Assembly (NCBI GenBank): GCA_027486345.1
Contig: JAIXPH010000048.1
Location: 1 to 64,000 of the forward strand
Direction: 5' to 3'
Origin: Paracoccaceae bacterium
GTDB lineage: Bacteria > Pseudomonadota > Alphaproteobacteria > Rhodobacterales > Rhodobacteraceae
DNA length: 64,000 bases
Part shown: piece by piece, positions 1 to 7,779 of the stretch
How the letters are laid out: every line of letters begins with the position of its first letter
Numbering within the stretch: the stretch's first letter is position 1
Translations under genes and position numbers: made by a program
The notes under the pieces: model-generated
What the model was told of the DNA's origin: nothing
The model's database searches: none
What the model saw: only the letters and a program-made list of their open reading frames with translations

Positions 1-53
1 AAGGGTTGAAGACGGGCCATCTGCACGTCGGTCAGCCAGAAAAGGTTGCTCAT
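1..53 (-). CDS. IS5-family transposase, N-terminal fragment (cut by window edge)
   Basis: The reverse strand reads MSNLFWLTDVQMARLQP from an ATG at 51-53 and runs off the left edge. This closely resembles the conserved opening of IS5-family (IS427-type) transposases, which usually begin MSNLFWLTDEQMARL. An AAGGAG-type ribosome-binding site lies just upstream on the minus strand at about 62-67. Only about 17 codons are visible, so catalytic residues cannot be assessed and it is unknown whether the rest of the gene is intact. Confidence 0.75.
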   Translation of the reverse strand, partial: MSNLFWLTDVQMARLQP

Positions 54-115
54 TGATCGGTCTCCTTGCGGAGGCTGAATCATGCCGCAACAGCAAGATC
101 AATAGGTCCTGACCC
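1..115 (-). mobile_element. Terminal part of an IS5-type insertion sequence
   Basis: The transposase start at 53 is followed by about 60 nt of leader and a likely terminus near GGTCCTGACC at 106-115, next to CTAG at 115-118. Beyond it the sequence opens into an unrelated coding frame. The other end is outside the window, so the exact terminal repeat and target duplication cannot be confirmed. Confidence 0.55.
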
Positions 116-240
116 TAGCGCAGGTGCTGGCGGCGGCAGCGGCGATGCGCGAAGGCAAACATGTTCCATACGCAGACCACCACGCCGACCAAATCCCCCT
201 CGCCCAAGCCCTGATCGACCGCCTCAGCGCCGCCCCCTAA
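116..240 (+). pseudogene. 3' remnant of an unidentified gene broken by the IS
   Basis: An open frame enters from the presumed IS boundary and ends at TAA 238-240. It encodes about 39 residues including QVLAAAAAMREGKH and QIPLAQALIDRLSAAP. Upstream in the same frame there is a stop at 103-105 inside the IS, so the frame has no start of its own. Codon use is GC3-rich like the neighbouring genes. I infer that the insertion removed or separated the 5' part of a host gene. The family is not recognised. Confidence 0.45.
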
Positions 241-1338
241 TCACCCATTAAACAAGAAGTGCAGGACGTCCCCGTCCTTGACCTCATAGGTCTTGCCTTC
301 CACGCGGAACTTGCCGGCCTCTTTGGCCCCCGCCTCGCCGTTTCCAGCGATGTAGTCGTCGTAGCCGACGGTTTCGGCGCGGATGAAGCCCTTTTCGAAA
401 TCGCCGTGGATCACGCCGGCGGCTTGGGGGGCGAGGGTGCCTTTGGGGATGGTCCAGGCGCGGGCCTCTTTCGGGCCGACGGTGAAATAGGTTTGCAGGC
501 CCAAAAGCTGATATCCGGCGCGGATCAGGCGGTCGAGACCGGCTTCCTCCAGCCCCATTTCTTCAAGGAACATCGCGGCTTCGTCTTCGGCCAGTTGGCT
601 GATCTCTTCCTCGATCCGGGCAGAGATCACGACCGAGGCGGCACCCTGCGCGCGGGCCATGTCGGCGACGCGGGCGGATTGGCTGTTGCCCTTGGCGGCG
701 GAGGATTCCTCGACGTTGCAGACGTAGAGCACGGGTTTCGACGTCAGCAGTTGCAACAGACGCCAGGTGCGGCGGTCATCTTCGGCCACAACCACAGTGC
801 GGGCGGGTTTGCCGTCGTTCAGCACGGCCAAGGCGGCACGCAGCAGGCGGTCCTGATCCAGCGTGTCCTGATCGCCGCCCCGCAATTTCTTGCCCAAGGC
901 GACAAGGCGGCGTTCGATGGATTCCATATCGGCCAGCATCAACTCGGTCTCGATCGTCTCGGCATCCGCAACCGGGTCGATCCGGCCTTCGACATGGGTG
1001 ATGTCGCCGTCTTCAAAGCAGCGCAGCACATGGGCGATGGCGTCGCATTCGCGGATGTTGGCCAGGAACTGGTTGCCTAAGCCCTCGCCCTTGGACGCCC
1101 CCCGCACCAGACCGGCGATATCGACAAAGGTCATCCGCGTCGGGATGATCTGCTTGGACCCGGCAATCGCGGCCAGTTTGTCCAGACGCGCATCCGGCAC
1201 GGCAACTTCGCCCACGTTGGGCTCGATGGTGCAAAACGGGAAGTTCGCGGCCTGCGCGGCGGCGGTGCGCGTCAGCGCGTTGAACAGGGTCGACTTGCCG
1301 ACATTCGGCAGACCCACGATGCCCATCTTGAAACCCAT
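241..1338 (-). CDS. ychF: Redox-regulated ATPase/GTPase YchF (Obg-like)
   Basis: This is a cytosolic P-loop NTPase of the Obg/YchF family that binds ribosomes and preferentially hydrolyses ATP. It is 365 aa, the usual family size. The Walker A GLPNVGKST lies at residues 9-17. The canonical G4 motif NKxD is replaced by NVEE (in VCNVEESS), which is the mark of YchF and its relaxed nucleotide preference. A coiled-coil helical region follows, and a C-terminal TGS domain begins near ARAWTIPKGT. The start has GGAG seven bases upstream. The gene is convergent with the IS-truncated fragment and divergent from the VOC gene. Its usual partner pth is not visible. Confidence 0.96.
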   Translation of the reverse strand: MGFKMGIVGLPNVGKSTLFNALTRTAAAQAANFPFCTIEPNVGEVAVPDARLDKLAAIAGSKQIIPTRMTFVDIAGLVRGASKGEGLGNQFLANIRECDAIAHVLRCFEDGDITHVEGRIDPVADAETIETELMLADMESIERRLVALGKKLRGGDQDTLDQDRLLRAALAVLNDGKPARTVVVAEDDRRTWRLLQLLTSKPVLYVCNVEESSAAKGNSQSARVADMARAQGAASVVISARIEEEISQLAEDEAAMFLEEMGLEEAGLDRLIRAGYQLLGLQTYFTVGPKEARAWTIPKGTLAPQAAGVIHGDFEKGFIRAETVGYDDYIAGNGEAGAKEAGKFRVEGKTYEVKDGDVLHFLFNG

Positions 1339-1463
1339 CTTCGCTCTCCATCCGCTGACGGGCCGCTTCTAGAGGGCATGGGGCAGGTAATCAAGGTTCG
1401 CAGGGGCTTTCGCGCGCCAGAGGAAAAGCGCAGCATGGAAATGCATCGCCAGAGGAGAGCGCT

Positions 1464-1886
1464 ATGCCGACCATTCCCTATATCCACTTCGACGGCCATT
1501 GCGCCGAGGCCTTGACCCATTACGCCGATGTCTTTGGTGGCACAGACTTGCAGATGATGCGTTATTCCGATGCGCCCGACATGCCGGAGGCGATGAAAGA
1601 CCCCAACCGCATCATCCACGGGCAGGTGACACTGGGCGGTGGGGTCTTGATGGCATCGGACTACCCCCCGGGGATGGCGGGTGAAAAACAGGCGGCGGTG
1701 TCGATCATGCAAAGCGTCGGCAGCGTTGCGGCGGGACAGGCCATCTTTGACCGGCTGGCAGACGGCGGGCAGGTGGTGCAGGCCTTTGGGCCATCGTTCT
1801 TTTCGCCGGGCTTTGGCATGGTGACGGACCGGTTCGGCACGCATTGGATGCTGTCGGTGATGCCAGAGCCTGCCGCACCGGCGTGA
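1464..1886 (+). CDS. VOC-family (PhnB-like) protein
   Basis: A 140-aa protein of the glyoxalase/vicinal-oxygen-chelate superfamily, PhnB-type, often labelled 3-demethylubiquinone-9 3-methyltransferase-like. Visible family features are the opening TIPYIHFDGHCAEALTHYAD, the central GGGVLMASDYPPG and the C-terminal FGMVTDRFGTHWMLSV. The start is preceded by AGAGGAGAGCGCT, a good ribosome-binding site. The real substrate is unknown for most members, since PhnB-like proteins are often non-enzymatic or resistance-like. It stands alone, divergent from ychF and 88 nt before trpA. Confidence 0.8.
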   Translation: MPTIPYIHFDGHCAEALTHYADVFGGTDLQMMRYSDAPDMPEAMKDPNRIIHGQVTLGGGVLMASDYPPGMAGEKQAAVSIMQSVGSVAAGQAIFDRLADGGQVVQAFGPSFFSPGFGMVTDRFGTHWMLSVMPEPAAPA

Positions 1887-1974
1887 CGGCTGCGGCCAGC
1901 CCACCACCGGCCCTTGATTCCCGCCCTGCCCCCGTGCAAAGCCTGTCGCCAAAGCGCAACGACAGGGCCACAGC

Positions 1975-2766
1975 ATGACCAGAATCGACGCCACCTTCGC
2001 CCGACTGAAGTCCGAGGGAAAAAAGGCCTTTGTTGCCTATATCATGGGCGGCGACCCGGATGCCGAAACCTCGCTTTCGGTGATGCGGGGCCTGCCGGGC
2101 GCGGGTGTGGACATCATCGAACTGGGGATGCCCTTCACCGATCCGATGGCCGATGGCCCGACGATCCAACTGGCCGGACAGCGCGCGCTTGAAGGGCATA
2201 TGACGATGGACAAGGTGCTGGACATGGTCCGCGCCTTTCGTGCCGGGGATGCCAGCACGCCCATCGTGCTGATGGGCTATTACAACCCGATCTACGCGCG
2301 CGGCGTGGACCGTTTTCTGGCCGAGGCCGTGGCCGCCGGGATCGACGGGCTGATCGTGGTGGACCTGCCGCCCGAAGAGGATGCCGAGCTGTGCATCCCC
2401 GCCCAGAAGGCCGGGCTGAACTTCATCCGGCTGGCGACACCGACGACAGATGCCCAGCGTCTGCCCACGGTGCTGCAAAACACCTCAGGCTTTGTCTATT
2501 ACGTCTCGATCACCGGGATCACCGGTGCAGCGGCGGCGCAGGCGGTGGACGTGGCCCCCGAAGTGGCGCGCATCAAGGCCGCGACCGATCTGCCGATCAT
2601 CGTGGGCTTCGGCATCACCACTCCGGAAAGCGCACAGGCGATTGCCAGTGTGGCGGATGGTTGCGTGGTGGGGTCGGCCATCGTGAAAGACATCGGCGCC
2701 GGCAAACCGGTGGCCGAGGTGCTGGCGAATGTCGCGGCCTTGGCCGCAGGCGCACACGCGGCCTGA
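1975..2766 (+). CDS. trpA: Tryptophan synthase alpha chain
   Basis: A 263-aa TIM-barrel enzyme that cleaves indole-3-glycerol phosphate to indole and glyceraldehyde 3-phosphate and channels indole to TrpB. The catalytic pair is visible: Glu49 in the IIELGMPF segment and Asp60 in DPMADGPT. The phosphate-binding loops YVSITGITG and VGFGITTPE are intact. trpB is not adjacent, so trpA is separated from the rest of the trp genes here. A strong hairpin terminator follows. Confidence 0.97.
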   Translation: MTRIDATFARLKSEGKKAFVAYIMGGDPDAETSLSVMRGLPGAGVDIIELGMPFTDPMADGPTIQLAGQRALEGHMTMDKVLDMVRAFRAGDASTPIVLMGYYNPIYARGVDRFLAEAVAAGIDGLIVVDLPPEEDAELCIPAQKAGLNFIRLATPTTDAQRLPTVLQNTSGFVYYVSITGITGAAAAQAVDVAPEVARIKAATDLPIIVGFGITTPESAQAIASVADGCVVGSAIVKDIGAGKPVAEVLANVAALAAGAHAA

Positions 2767-2813
2767 GAACAGGCGGGGGTGCGTCCCGGCGCATCCCGCC
2801 ACGCCCGAACGGA

Positions 2814-2841
2814 AAAGGGGCTGCCTTGCGGCAGCCCCTTT
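2814..2841. terminator. Bidirectional terminator between trpA and the cold-shock gene
   Basis: Perfect 12-bp stem AAAGGGGCTGCC (2814-2825) / GGCAGCCCCTTT (2830-2841) with a TTGC loop. It carries an A-run on one side and a T-run on the other and sits between convergent genes, so it can serve both strands. Confidence 0.8.
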
Positions 2842-2865
2842 CCCATTTCCGAAACTGCGGTTGGC

Positions 2866-3072
2866 TTATGCCAGTTGCAGGTTCATCGCCGATTCACGAC
2901 CATTGCGGTCACGCTCGACGTCGAAGGTCACGGCTTGGCCGTCGTCAAGACGGTTGATGCCGGCACGTTCCAGAGCAGAGATATGGACGAACACGTCCTT
3001 CGATCCGCCTTCCGGTGCGATGAAGCCGAAACCCTTGGTGGCGTTGAACCATTTCACGTTGCCCTTGGCCAT
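2866..3072 (-). CDS. Cold-shock domain protein (CspA family)
   Basis: A 68-aa single cold-shock-domain protein that binds single-stranded nucleic acid. RNP1 (KGFGFI) and RNP2 (VFVHIS) are both present after the [10 protein letters not shown] start. I chose the ATG at 3070-3072 because it gives the canonical length and is preceded by AAGGA. The frame remains open further upstream, but that part is not family-like. The long untranslated leader upstream is typical of csp genes, though no specific thermosensor structure can be claimed. Confidence 0.93.
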   Translation of the reverse strand: MAKGNVKWFNATKGFGFIAPEGGSKDVFVHISALERAGINRLDDGQAVTFDVERDRNGRESAMNLQLA

Positions 3073-3285
3073 CGTGATATTCCTTTTAATTTTACCGCCC
3101 ACAGAATGCAGCGGCCCGGCAAAGCTGAAGATCGAAAGCTGAGCCGAAAGGAACAGGGTCCGAAAAAGAGGTTGCCCCATAAGTATAGCCGAAGTGGCAC
3201 CGGATAGCGAGGCCGTTCGCCGCCTTTTCGGGATACCCCCGCTTAGGCATTGAAAACGCTGCAAACTTTGTTGCAGCGCCTGGGG

Positions 3286-3471
3286 TCATTCCGCGCTGTC
3301 GGCCGCGGTTTCGGGGGATTCGGTCGCTTCGACCACCTCGGTCTCTTCGGCCTCGGGCAGGGGGGCCTGCGGCGCGCGTTTCCAGTTGGGCTTGCGCGAA
3401 TTGCGCGGCGTGCCCTTCTGGCTGAGGAATTCGGACAGGTTGAACGGCGTCTTGGGGGTGGAAAAGCCCAT
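3286..3471 (-). CDS. Small hypothetical protein with acidic C-terminus
   Basis: A 61-aa protein beginning MGFSTPKTPFNLSEF. A basic centre (RNSRKPNWKR) is followed by an acidic Glu/Ala-rich tail (EAEETEVVEATE). The ATG at 3471 is chosen because AGGA lies eight bases upstream. An in-frame upstream start would give 96 aa but lacks this signal. No domain or membrane segment is visible. It lies just upstream of the cold-shock gene on the same strand. The family is not recognised and function is unknown. Confidence 0.55.
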   Translation of the reverse strand: MGFSTPKTPFNLSEFLSQKGTPRNSRKPNWKRAPQAPLPEAEETEVVEATESPETAADSAE

Positions 3472-3758
3472 GGGGATATCCTGACAGATCAAGGGTTGGC
3501 CGCGCGATGGCGGCATGCCGCCCAAGGAGGGGCGACGCTGGCACAGGTGGCAAAGGATCGAAAGGCGGCAAGGCAAAGGTCACGGACCCAAGCACGCCGA
3601 TGTGAAGGCGGGCCCTTCCGAAAACCCGCGCCGATGAAAGGCTGGTGGGACTATGGCCTGAAAGCGGCCAGAACGCCACCCCGCGCAGTCCGCACCCTGC
3701 AAAAGCCGGAACGGCCCCGGCATTGGGCGAAAAGCCCGGCGGCAGGGCATGCAAGAAC

Positions 3759-3785
3759 GGCGCGCCCCCGGTTCGGGAACGCGCC
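3759..3785 (-). terminator. Hairpin downstream of the Hsp20 gene
   Basis: GGCGCG (3759-3764) pairs with CGCGCC (3780-3785) and an inner CCCG/CGGG closes a GTT loop. It lies 35 nt past the hsp20 stop. There is no clear T-run, so this is a weak terminator or 3' stabilising structure. The rest of 3577-3819 shows no convincing gene. Confidence 0.35.
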
Positions 3786-3819
3786 GCATCATCACGTCAC
3801 ATGCGGATCAAAGGATCGG

Positions 3820-4299
3820 TCAGTTCACCGACGGCTCGCGCGGGGCCTCGATCGCGGGGCTGTCGATCACCGGTGCGGCGCTGGTGCGGGCAATCTCGAT
3901 CCGGCGGGGTTTCAGCGCCTCGGGCGTTTCGCGCTGCAGGTCGATGTGCAGCATGCCGTGTTCATGGCTGGCCCCGGTCACGCGCACATGATCGGCCAGC
4001 GCAAAGCGGCGCTCAAAGGCACGGGTGGCGATGCCACGGTGCAGATAGGTCCTGCCCTCCACCTCGGACTTGCGGGCGGCGACATGCAGGGTGCCGTCCT
4101 TCACCTCGACCGACAATTCGTCCGGGGTGAACCCGGCCACCGCAATCGAGATGCGATAGGCATCTTCGGCGGTCTTTTCGATGTTGTAGGGAGGATAGGT
4201 CGGCTGGACATCGGCGCTGAGGGCGCGGTCCATCAGGTCGGCGATGCGGTCAAAGCCAACGGTGGCACGGTAGAGCGGAGCAAAATCAAGGTTACGCAT
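3820..4299 (-). CDS. Small heat-shock protein, Hsp20/IbpA family
   Basis: A 159-aa ATP-independent holdase chaperone. The N-terminal segment MRNLDFAPLYRATVGFDR with YPPYNIE is typical of the IbpA/HspH class. An alpha-crystallin domain spans roughly residues 35-135 (DELSVEVKDGTLHVAA, RAFERRFALADHVRV). A C-terminal I-x-I anchor is visible as RRIEIA. The start is preceded by AAGGATGACACC. I see no obvious ROSE-type thermometer in the short leader. Confidence 0.93.
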   Translation of the reverse strand: MRNLDFAPLYRATVGFDRIADLMDRALSADVQPTYPPYNIEKTAEDAYRISIAVAGFTPDELSVEVKDGTLHVAARKSEVEGRTYLHRGIATRAFERRFALADHVRVTGASHEHGMLHIDLQRETPEALKPRRIEIARTSAAPVIDSPAIEAPREPSVN

Positions 4300-4433
4300 G
4301 GTGTCATCCTTCGAAAAGCGATGGGTGTGCCCTTCCGTCACGGACAGGGCGGGTTTCCTGCCGCCAAGCCCGACTGCGGCACCCGGCGACCCCCATGATC
4401 TGGGAAACCCTGCCCCGGCTTTCAAGACCCTGA

Positions 4434-5264
4434 TCAGGGCGCGTCGTCCACCTTCAGGAACTTCGCGCCGCCCGACCCCATGCCGACCCGCCCGCCTGAC
4501 AGTGTCCGGACCCCCGGCGTGGTCGCGCGCCCCGCGCGGTCCAGTTGCGTCATCAAGGCGGGCAACACCCCTTCGAGCGGTACCGTGACGGCGATGGGTC
4601 TGCCGTCCATTTCGGCCTTGGCGGAAATGACAGAGACCACCTCGGCCCCATAGGCCGTGTCGCGGAACACCGGCGCCCCCGAGGCCCCGAAATCCACAGG
4701 ACAATCCAGCACCGCAATGCGCCCCTGCGTGCCGAGCACAGAACAGACATCCTGCAACGAGGCCGCCTCGGACCGGTCCTTGGCATAGGACACGATCTCC
4801 ACCAGGTCGCCGCCCTGCGGGAAAGACCCGGTCGGCGCAGGGGTGATCGAGGGCAACAAGATCGGCTGCGCCAGTTTCATCAGGCCAAGGTCACTGCCGG
4901 TCTGGCCCATCTGGGCATCGGTTTCCTCCAGATCCGGCTGATAGCCGGGATGCGGCAGCAACAGCACCACATCACGATACGCCTCGGCGCGGCCATTGCG
5001 CCATCCGGCGAGGAAAGTGATCTCCTCGGGCCGGTGCGGTTGGCCGGTGGCCTTGTCAAACAGGCAATGCGCCGCCGTCAGCACCACATCCGGCGCGATC
5101 AGCGTGCCGGTGCAAAAACCGGTTTCCCCGATGTTGATGCGCCCCACCGCCGCCCAGCGCCCGGCAACCACGCCCGTGTCCAGCGGCCGCAGATTGCCGT
5201 CCCCCGCCCAGACAGCCGACGATAGGGACAGAAGGACACAAAGACACGAGGCAAGAAACCGCAC
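4434..5264 (-). CDS. Secreted trypsin-like serine protease
   Basis: A chymotrypsin-fold (S1) protein of about 276 aa. I favour the GTG start at 5264: GGAGG lies six bases upstream, and the resulting N-terminus RFLASCLCVLLSLSSAVWA is a classic signal peptide. The catalytic triad is visible: His66 in TAAHC, Asp125 in SDLGLM and Ser195 in GASGAP. The last differs from the usual GDSGGP, and the Asp-to-Ala change next to the serine resembles other bacterial trypsin-like proteins. It probably acts in the periplasm or outside the cell. Substrate is unknown. It lies upstream of the Hsp20 gene on the same strand. Confidence 0.82.
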   Translation of the reverse strand: MRFLASCLCVLLSLSSAVWAGDGNLRPLDTGVVAGRWAAVGRINIGETGFCTGTLIAPDVVLTAAHCLFDKATGQPHRPEEITFLAGWRNGRAEAYRDVVLLLPHPGYQPDLEETDAQMGQTGSDLGLMKLAQPILLPSITPAPTGSFPQGGDLVEIVSYAKDRSEAASLQDVCSVLGTQGRIAVLDCPVDFGASGAPVFRDTAYGAEVVSVISAKAEMDGRPIAVTVPLEGVLPALMTQLDRAGRATTPGVRTLSGGRVGMGSGGAKFLKVDDAP

Positions 5265-5336
5265 AGCCATCCTCCGGCACAGGCTCACCGTCGGGACATC
5301 TCATGCCACTGCGGCAAAATCACGGCGGAGTCGCGG

Positions 5337-6626
5337 TCAGGTTGCATCCAGCGCGCGCGGCTTCGGCCCGCCTGTCGCCCAGTCCAGAAGCTCCACCGTA
5401 TGCACCACGGGAATCCCCGTCCCCGATCCGATCTGCATCATGCAGCCGATGTTACCCGCCGCGATCACATCCGGCGCCTTCGCCTCCAGCGTCGCCACCT
5501 TGCGCGCCTTCAACTCTTGCGAAATCGCGGGTTGCAGCAAGTTGTAGGTGCCGGCAGACCCGCAGCACAGGTGGCTGTCGGCGGGTTCCACCACCGTAAA
5601 GCCCGCGCGTTTCAGCAAGTCCTTCGGCGCGGTCTTGACCTGTTGGCCATGCTGCAAAGAACAGGCGGCGTGATAGGCGACACGCAGGCCCTTGTCCGCG
5701 CCTTCGGGGATCTCCAACCGCATCAAGAGTTCCGAGATATCCAGCGCCAGCCCCGCCACCCGCGCCGCATCCCCCGCGAGGGCAGAGGTGCGGAACATAT
5801 GGCCGTAATCCTTGACCGTCGTCCCGCATCCGCTGGTGTTGATGACGATGGCATCCAACCCCTCCCCCTGCACTTCGGCCATGAAGGCGCGGATATTGGC
5901 CGCCGCCGCGCCATGGGCCTCATCCTCGCGCCCCATGTGATGGGTCAGCGCGCCGCAGCAGCCCATGCCCTGCGGGATCACCACCTCGCAGCCCAAGCGC
6001 CGCAGCAGGCGGATGGTGGCATCGTTGATATCGGTGTTCAGCGCCTTTTGCGCGCAGCCCGTCATCAAGGCCACCCGCATCCGGCGTGGCGCTTCCGGCG
6101 CAAAACTCTGCGGATCATCGTTGCGGCTGACCGGCGGCACGCGTGCGGGGATCATGTCCAGCATCGCCTGCACCCGCGCATCCGGGATCAACCGGGCAAA
6201 CGGCTTGCCCACTTTGGCCAGCAGGATCGCCAGCCGAAAGCGCATCGGATAGGGCAGCACCTTGGCCAAGACCCAGCGCAAGGCGCGATCCGTCAGGGGG
6301 CGCGTGTAGGTCGCCTCGACATGGGCGCGGGCGTGGTCGATCAGGTGCATGTAATGCACACCCGACGGGCAGGTCGTCATGCAGGCCAGACAGGACAGGC
6401 AGCGGTCAAGATGCTTGACCGTGCGCGCATCGGCGGGGCGGCCACTCTCAAGCATCTCCTTGATCAGGTAAATCCGCCCGCGCGGACTGTCCAACTCATC
6501 GCCCAACACCTGATAGGTCGGGCAGGTCGCGGTGCAAAAGCCGCAATGCACGCAAGCACGCAAGATCTCATTCGACCGCGCCAAGGCGGGCACCTGCAAC
6601 TGCGCGTCCGAGAAATTCGTCTGCAT
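5337..6626 (-). CDS. glcF: Glycolate oxidase iron-sulfur subunit GlcF
   Basis: A 429-aa electron-transfer subunit of the three-part glycolate oxidase (glycolate to glyoxylate). Two ferredoxin-type clusters are visible: CVHCGFCTATCP near residue 26 and CLSCLACMTTCP near residue 77. They are followed by two cysteine-rich CCG domains (GCCGALTHH and LCCGSAGTY). It is the last gene of a glcD-glcE-glcF run on the minus strand, separated from glcE by only a few bases, so translation is probably coupled. Confidence 0.95.
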   Translation of the reverse strand: MQTNFSDAQLQVPALARSNEILRACVHCGFCTATCPTYQVLGDELDSPRGRIYLIKEMLESGRPADARTVKHLDRCLSCLACMTTCPSGVHYMHLIDHARAHVEATYTRPLTDRALRWVLAKVLPYPMRFRLAILLAKVGKPFARLIPDARVQAMLDMIPARVPPVSRNDDPQSFAPEAPRRMRVALMTGCAQKALNTDINDATIRLLRRLGCEVVIPQGMGCCGALTHHMGREDEAHGAAAANIRAFMAEVQGEGLDAIVINTSGCGTTVKDYGHMFRTSALAGDAARVAGLALDISELLMRLEIPEGADKGLRVAYHAACSLQHGQQVKTAPKDLLKRAGFTVVEPADSHLCCGSAGTYNLLQPAISQELKARKVATLEAKAPDVIAAGNIGCMMQIGSGTGIPVVHTVELLDWATGGPKPRALDAT

Positions 6627-6630
6627 GATG

Positions 6631-7710
6631 TCAGCCCATCAAACCGGAATTGAGGATGCCCTTGGGATCAAACTTAGCCCGCAGACCCGCCGTCAGCGCA
6701 GCGACTCCGGGCGCTTCGGGCGCAAAGGTGGGCAAGTCCGCGTCTGTCCGCATCAAGGTCGCATGACCGTCGACGGCCCCCAAGCGCGCGCGCAGGTCCA
6801 CCCCCGGCGCAGTCAGCAGCCAGACCAACCCGCCGCCCCAATCGTAAAGCACCGCCTCTGCCCCCGCCCGCGCCACCACATCAGCGGCGGTCGATGGCCG
6901 CAAGGACAAGCGCCAGATATCGCCCGCACGCCCATGGAACGGCACGACATCGCGAACGGCAGGCCAGACATCCGCCACCTCCTCCAGCACGCCAAAGCGG
7001 GCCAGATGGCGGGACAACTGCCCGACCCGGTAGCGGACCGAGGGTTCAAACCCCTCTAGCCGCAGATATGTCCCCTGCCCCGGCCAATGCGCCGCCCCCG
7101 TCACCTCAAACGGTGACCCGAGGGCCGCCGCCATCGCCGCCACGGCCTGCGCGTCGGTCAAGCCAGACAGCCGCAACGTCACCGCCATCTCCGGGATCGG
7201 CAGCAGCTTGAACGAGAGCTCGGTCAAAACCCCCAAAGTGCCATGACTGCCCGCCATCAGCTTGGACAGATCAAGGCCGGTGACATTCTTCATCACCCGC
7301 CCGCCGTTCTTGACCACCATCCCCGCGCCATCGGCAAAGCGCACCCCGATCAAACTGTCGCGGCAGGCCCCTGCCTGCACCCGGCGCGGCCCGCTGGCAT
7401 TGGCGGCCACCACCCCACCAAGCGTGCTTTCGCCGCCACGCCCGAGCAGCCCGCGCAGATCCGGCACCTCGAATGGCAAGCGCTGCCCCTCAGCGGCCAG
7501 CAAGGCCTCCACCTCCGCCACGGACGTCCCCGCCCCCGCTACCAGCGTCAGTGCCCCCGGCTCATAAAGCCGCACGCCTGCCAGACCGCCGGTTTCCAGC
7601 ACCTCGCCCGTCACCCGTCCAAACCCACGCGTGCCACCGCCCCGGATGACCAAGGGCGCATCGGCCCCGCGCAGGATATCGGCCAGTTCGGCCTCGCTCG
7701 TCGGACGCAT
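6631..7710 (-). CDS. glcE: Glycolate oxidase FAD-binding subunit GlcE
   Basis: A 359-aa FAD_binding_4-type subunit of glycolate oxidase. The opening MRPTSEAELADILR and the FAD-binding segments GGGTRGFG and GAGTSVAEVEALL are visible, as is the LGRGGESTLGGVVAANASG region. Both GlcD and GlcE are flavin-domain proteins and both are needed for activity in E. coli. The start at 7710 has a purine-rich GGAAGAGGG-type site upstream. A structured repeat lies between this gene and glcD. Confidence 0.93.
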   Translation of the reverse strand: MRPTSEAELADILRGADAPLVIRGGGTRGFGRVTGEVLETGGLAGVRLYEPGALTLVAGAGTSVAEVEALLAAEGQRLPFEVPDLRGLLGRGGESTLGGVVAANASGPRRVQAGACRDSLIGVRFADGAGMVVKNGGRVMKNVTGLDLSKLMAGSHGTLGVLTELSFKLLPIPEMAVTLRLSGLTDAQAVAAMAAALGSPFEVTGAAHWPGQGTYLRLEGFEPSVRYRVGQLSRHLARFGVLEEVADVWPAVRDVVPFHGRAGDIWRLSLRPSTAADVVARAGAEAVLYDWGGGLVWLLTAPGVDLRARLGAVDGHATLMRTDADLPTFAPEAPGVAALTAGLRAKFDPKGILNSGLMG

Positions 7711-7720
7711 CTGCCCTCTT

Positions 7721-7773
7721 CCCCGTTGCTCAAATATCCCACGGGGGTGCGGGGGTGTGAAACCCCCGCTCCT
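7721..7773 (+). repeat. Intergenic structured repeat, copy a (inside the glc operon)
   Basis: Core GTTGCTCAAATATCCCACGG followed by the hairpin GCGGGGGT (7749-7756) / ACCCCCGC (7762-7769). Thirty-nine contiguous bases match copy b at 51913-51951 in inverted orientation. It fills most of the 69-nt glcD-glcE gap and would be transcribed within the glc mRNA. Confidence 0.75.
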
Positions 7774-7779
7774 TCCCCC

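Noticed and set aside
3092-3754. Minus-strand frame of 220 codons over the small acidic protein and cold-shock leader
   Set aside because: It is a shifted frame over the better-supported 61-aa gene and has no recognisable motif or ribosome-binding site.
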